Shown: in pieces, positions 5,152-5,193 of the stretch
Numbering within the stretch: the first letter of the stretch is position 1
How the letters are laid out: each line of letters begins with the position of its first letter
Source: Actinomycetota bacterium
GTDB taxonomy: Bacteria; Actinomycetota; Actinomycetes; S36-B12; UBA5976
Length of the DNA: 5,193 nucleotides
Direction of reading: 5' to 3'
Assembly: GCA_947491175.1 (NCBI GenBank)
Contig: CANLIF010000090.1
Location: forward strand, 1 to 5,193
The notes under the pieces: generated by a model
Database searches by the model: none
What the model saw: the letters and a program-made list of their open reading frames with translations, nothing else
Told to the model about the DNA's origin: nothing
Made by a program: the position numbers and the translations under genes

Positions 5152-5193
5152 CGCGCTCGAAGGGATTCGAACCCCTAACCTTCTGATCCGTAG
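5152..5193 (-). tRNA. tRNA-Arg (ACG anticodon), 3' part, cut by window edge
   Basis: Read on the minus strand, the sequence starts at the first base of an anticodon loop, CTACGGA, with anticodon ACG at 5191-5189. It continues through the 3' anticodon stem TCAGA, variable loop AGGTT, T stem AGGGG, T loop TTCGAAT and CCCTT, then the acceptor strand CGAGCGC and discriminator G at 5152. The T arm pairs in all five positions with one G-U. The bases after the discriminator are CAG, so CCA is not encoded and must be added by nucleotidyltransferase. The A34 anticodon is the one normally converted to inosine to read CGU, CGC and CGA. The 5' half and promoter are outside the window. The gene converges on the DUF2207 gene, with 28 bases between them. 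Confidence 0.92.

Noticed and set aside
5152..5193. tRNA-Arg 3' end as a possible integration site
   Set aside because: tRNA genes are frequent attachment sites, but no repeat of the tRNA 3' end and no integrase occur in the window.

Overview
The window looks like a stretch of chromosome from a small-genome, moderately low-G+C actinobacterium (by eye about 45% G+C). The protein families fit an actinobacterium: a DUF2207 membrane protein with a poly-glycine tail, a NarL/LuxR-type response regulator, and a photolyase-like flavoprotein. Two genes also appear to begin directly at their transcription starts, as is common in actinobacteria. A freshwater lineage such as Nanopelagicales (acI) or a Luna-type Microbacteriaceae would fit, but that is inference and cannot be decided from this window alone.

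Layout: (1) positions 1-311, minus strand, the N-terminal 103 residues of an acetaldehyde-type NAD+ aldehyde dehydrogenase running off the left edge. (2) 312-524, a divergent regulatory region with a ribosome binding site, a possible -10 box and two direct repeats 24 bp apart. (3) 525-1166, plus strand, an orphan NarL-family response regulator whose receiver lacks two of the usual phosphorylation-site residues. (4) 1225-2412, same strand, a cryptochrome/photolyase-family protein whose two domains are in reversed order: the FAD-binding half comes first and the alpha/beta half last. It has exactly four cysteines, placed like iron-sulfur ligands. (5) 2446-3216, minus strand, a secreted protein with a fibronectin-III-like domain, a Thr/Pro linker and a cupredoxin-like domain with a Gln at the axial-ligand position. 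(6) 3217-3356, a divergent promoter region in which both flanking genes have a -10 box exactly 6 bases before their start codons. (7) 3357-5123, plus strand, a DUF2207 membrane protein. (8) 5152-5193, minus strand, the 3' half of tRNA-Arg(ACG), cut by the right edge.

Two pieces of biology stand out. The regulator and the permuted flavoprotein lie head to tail, 58 bases apart, and may form a redox- or light-responsive unit. The regulator also faces the aldehyde dehydrogenase gene across a region with repeated sites, so it may control that gene. The right half encodes cell-envelope proteins: an exported cupredoxin-like protein and a membrane protein, divergently transcribed from a compact shared promoter region. 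No mobile element, CRISPR array, origin or integrase was seen.
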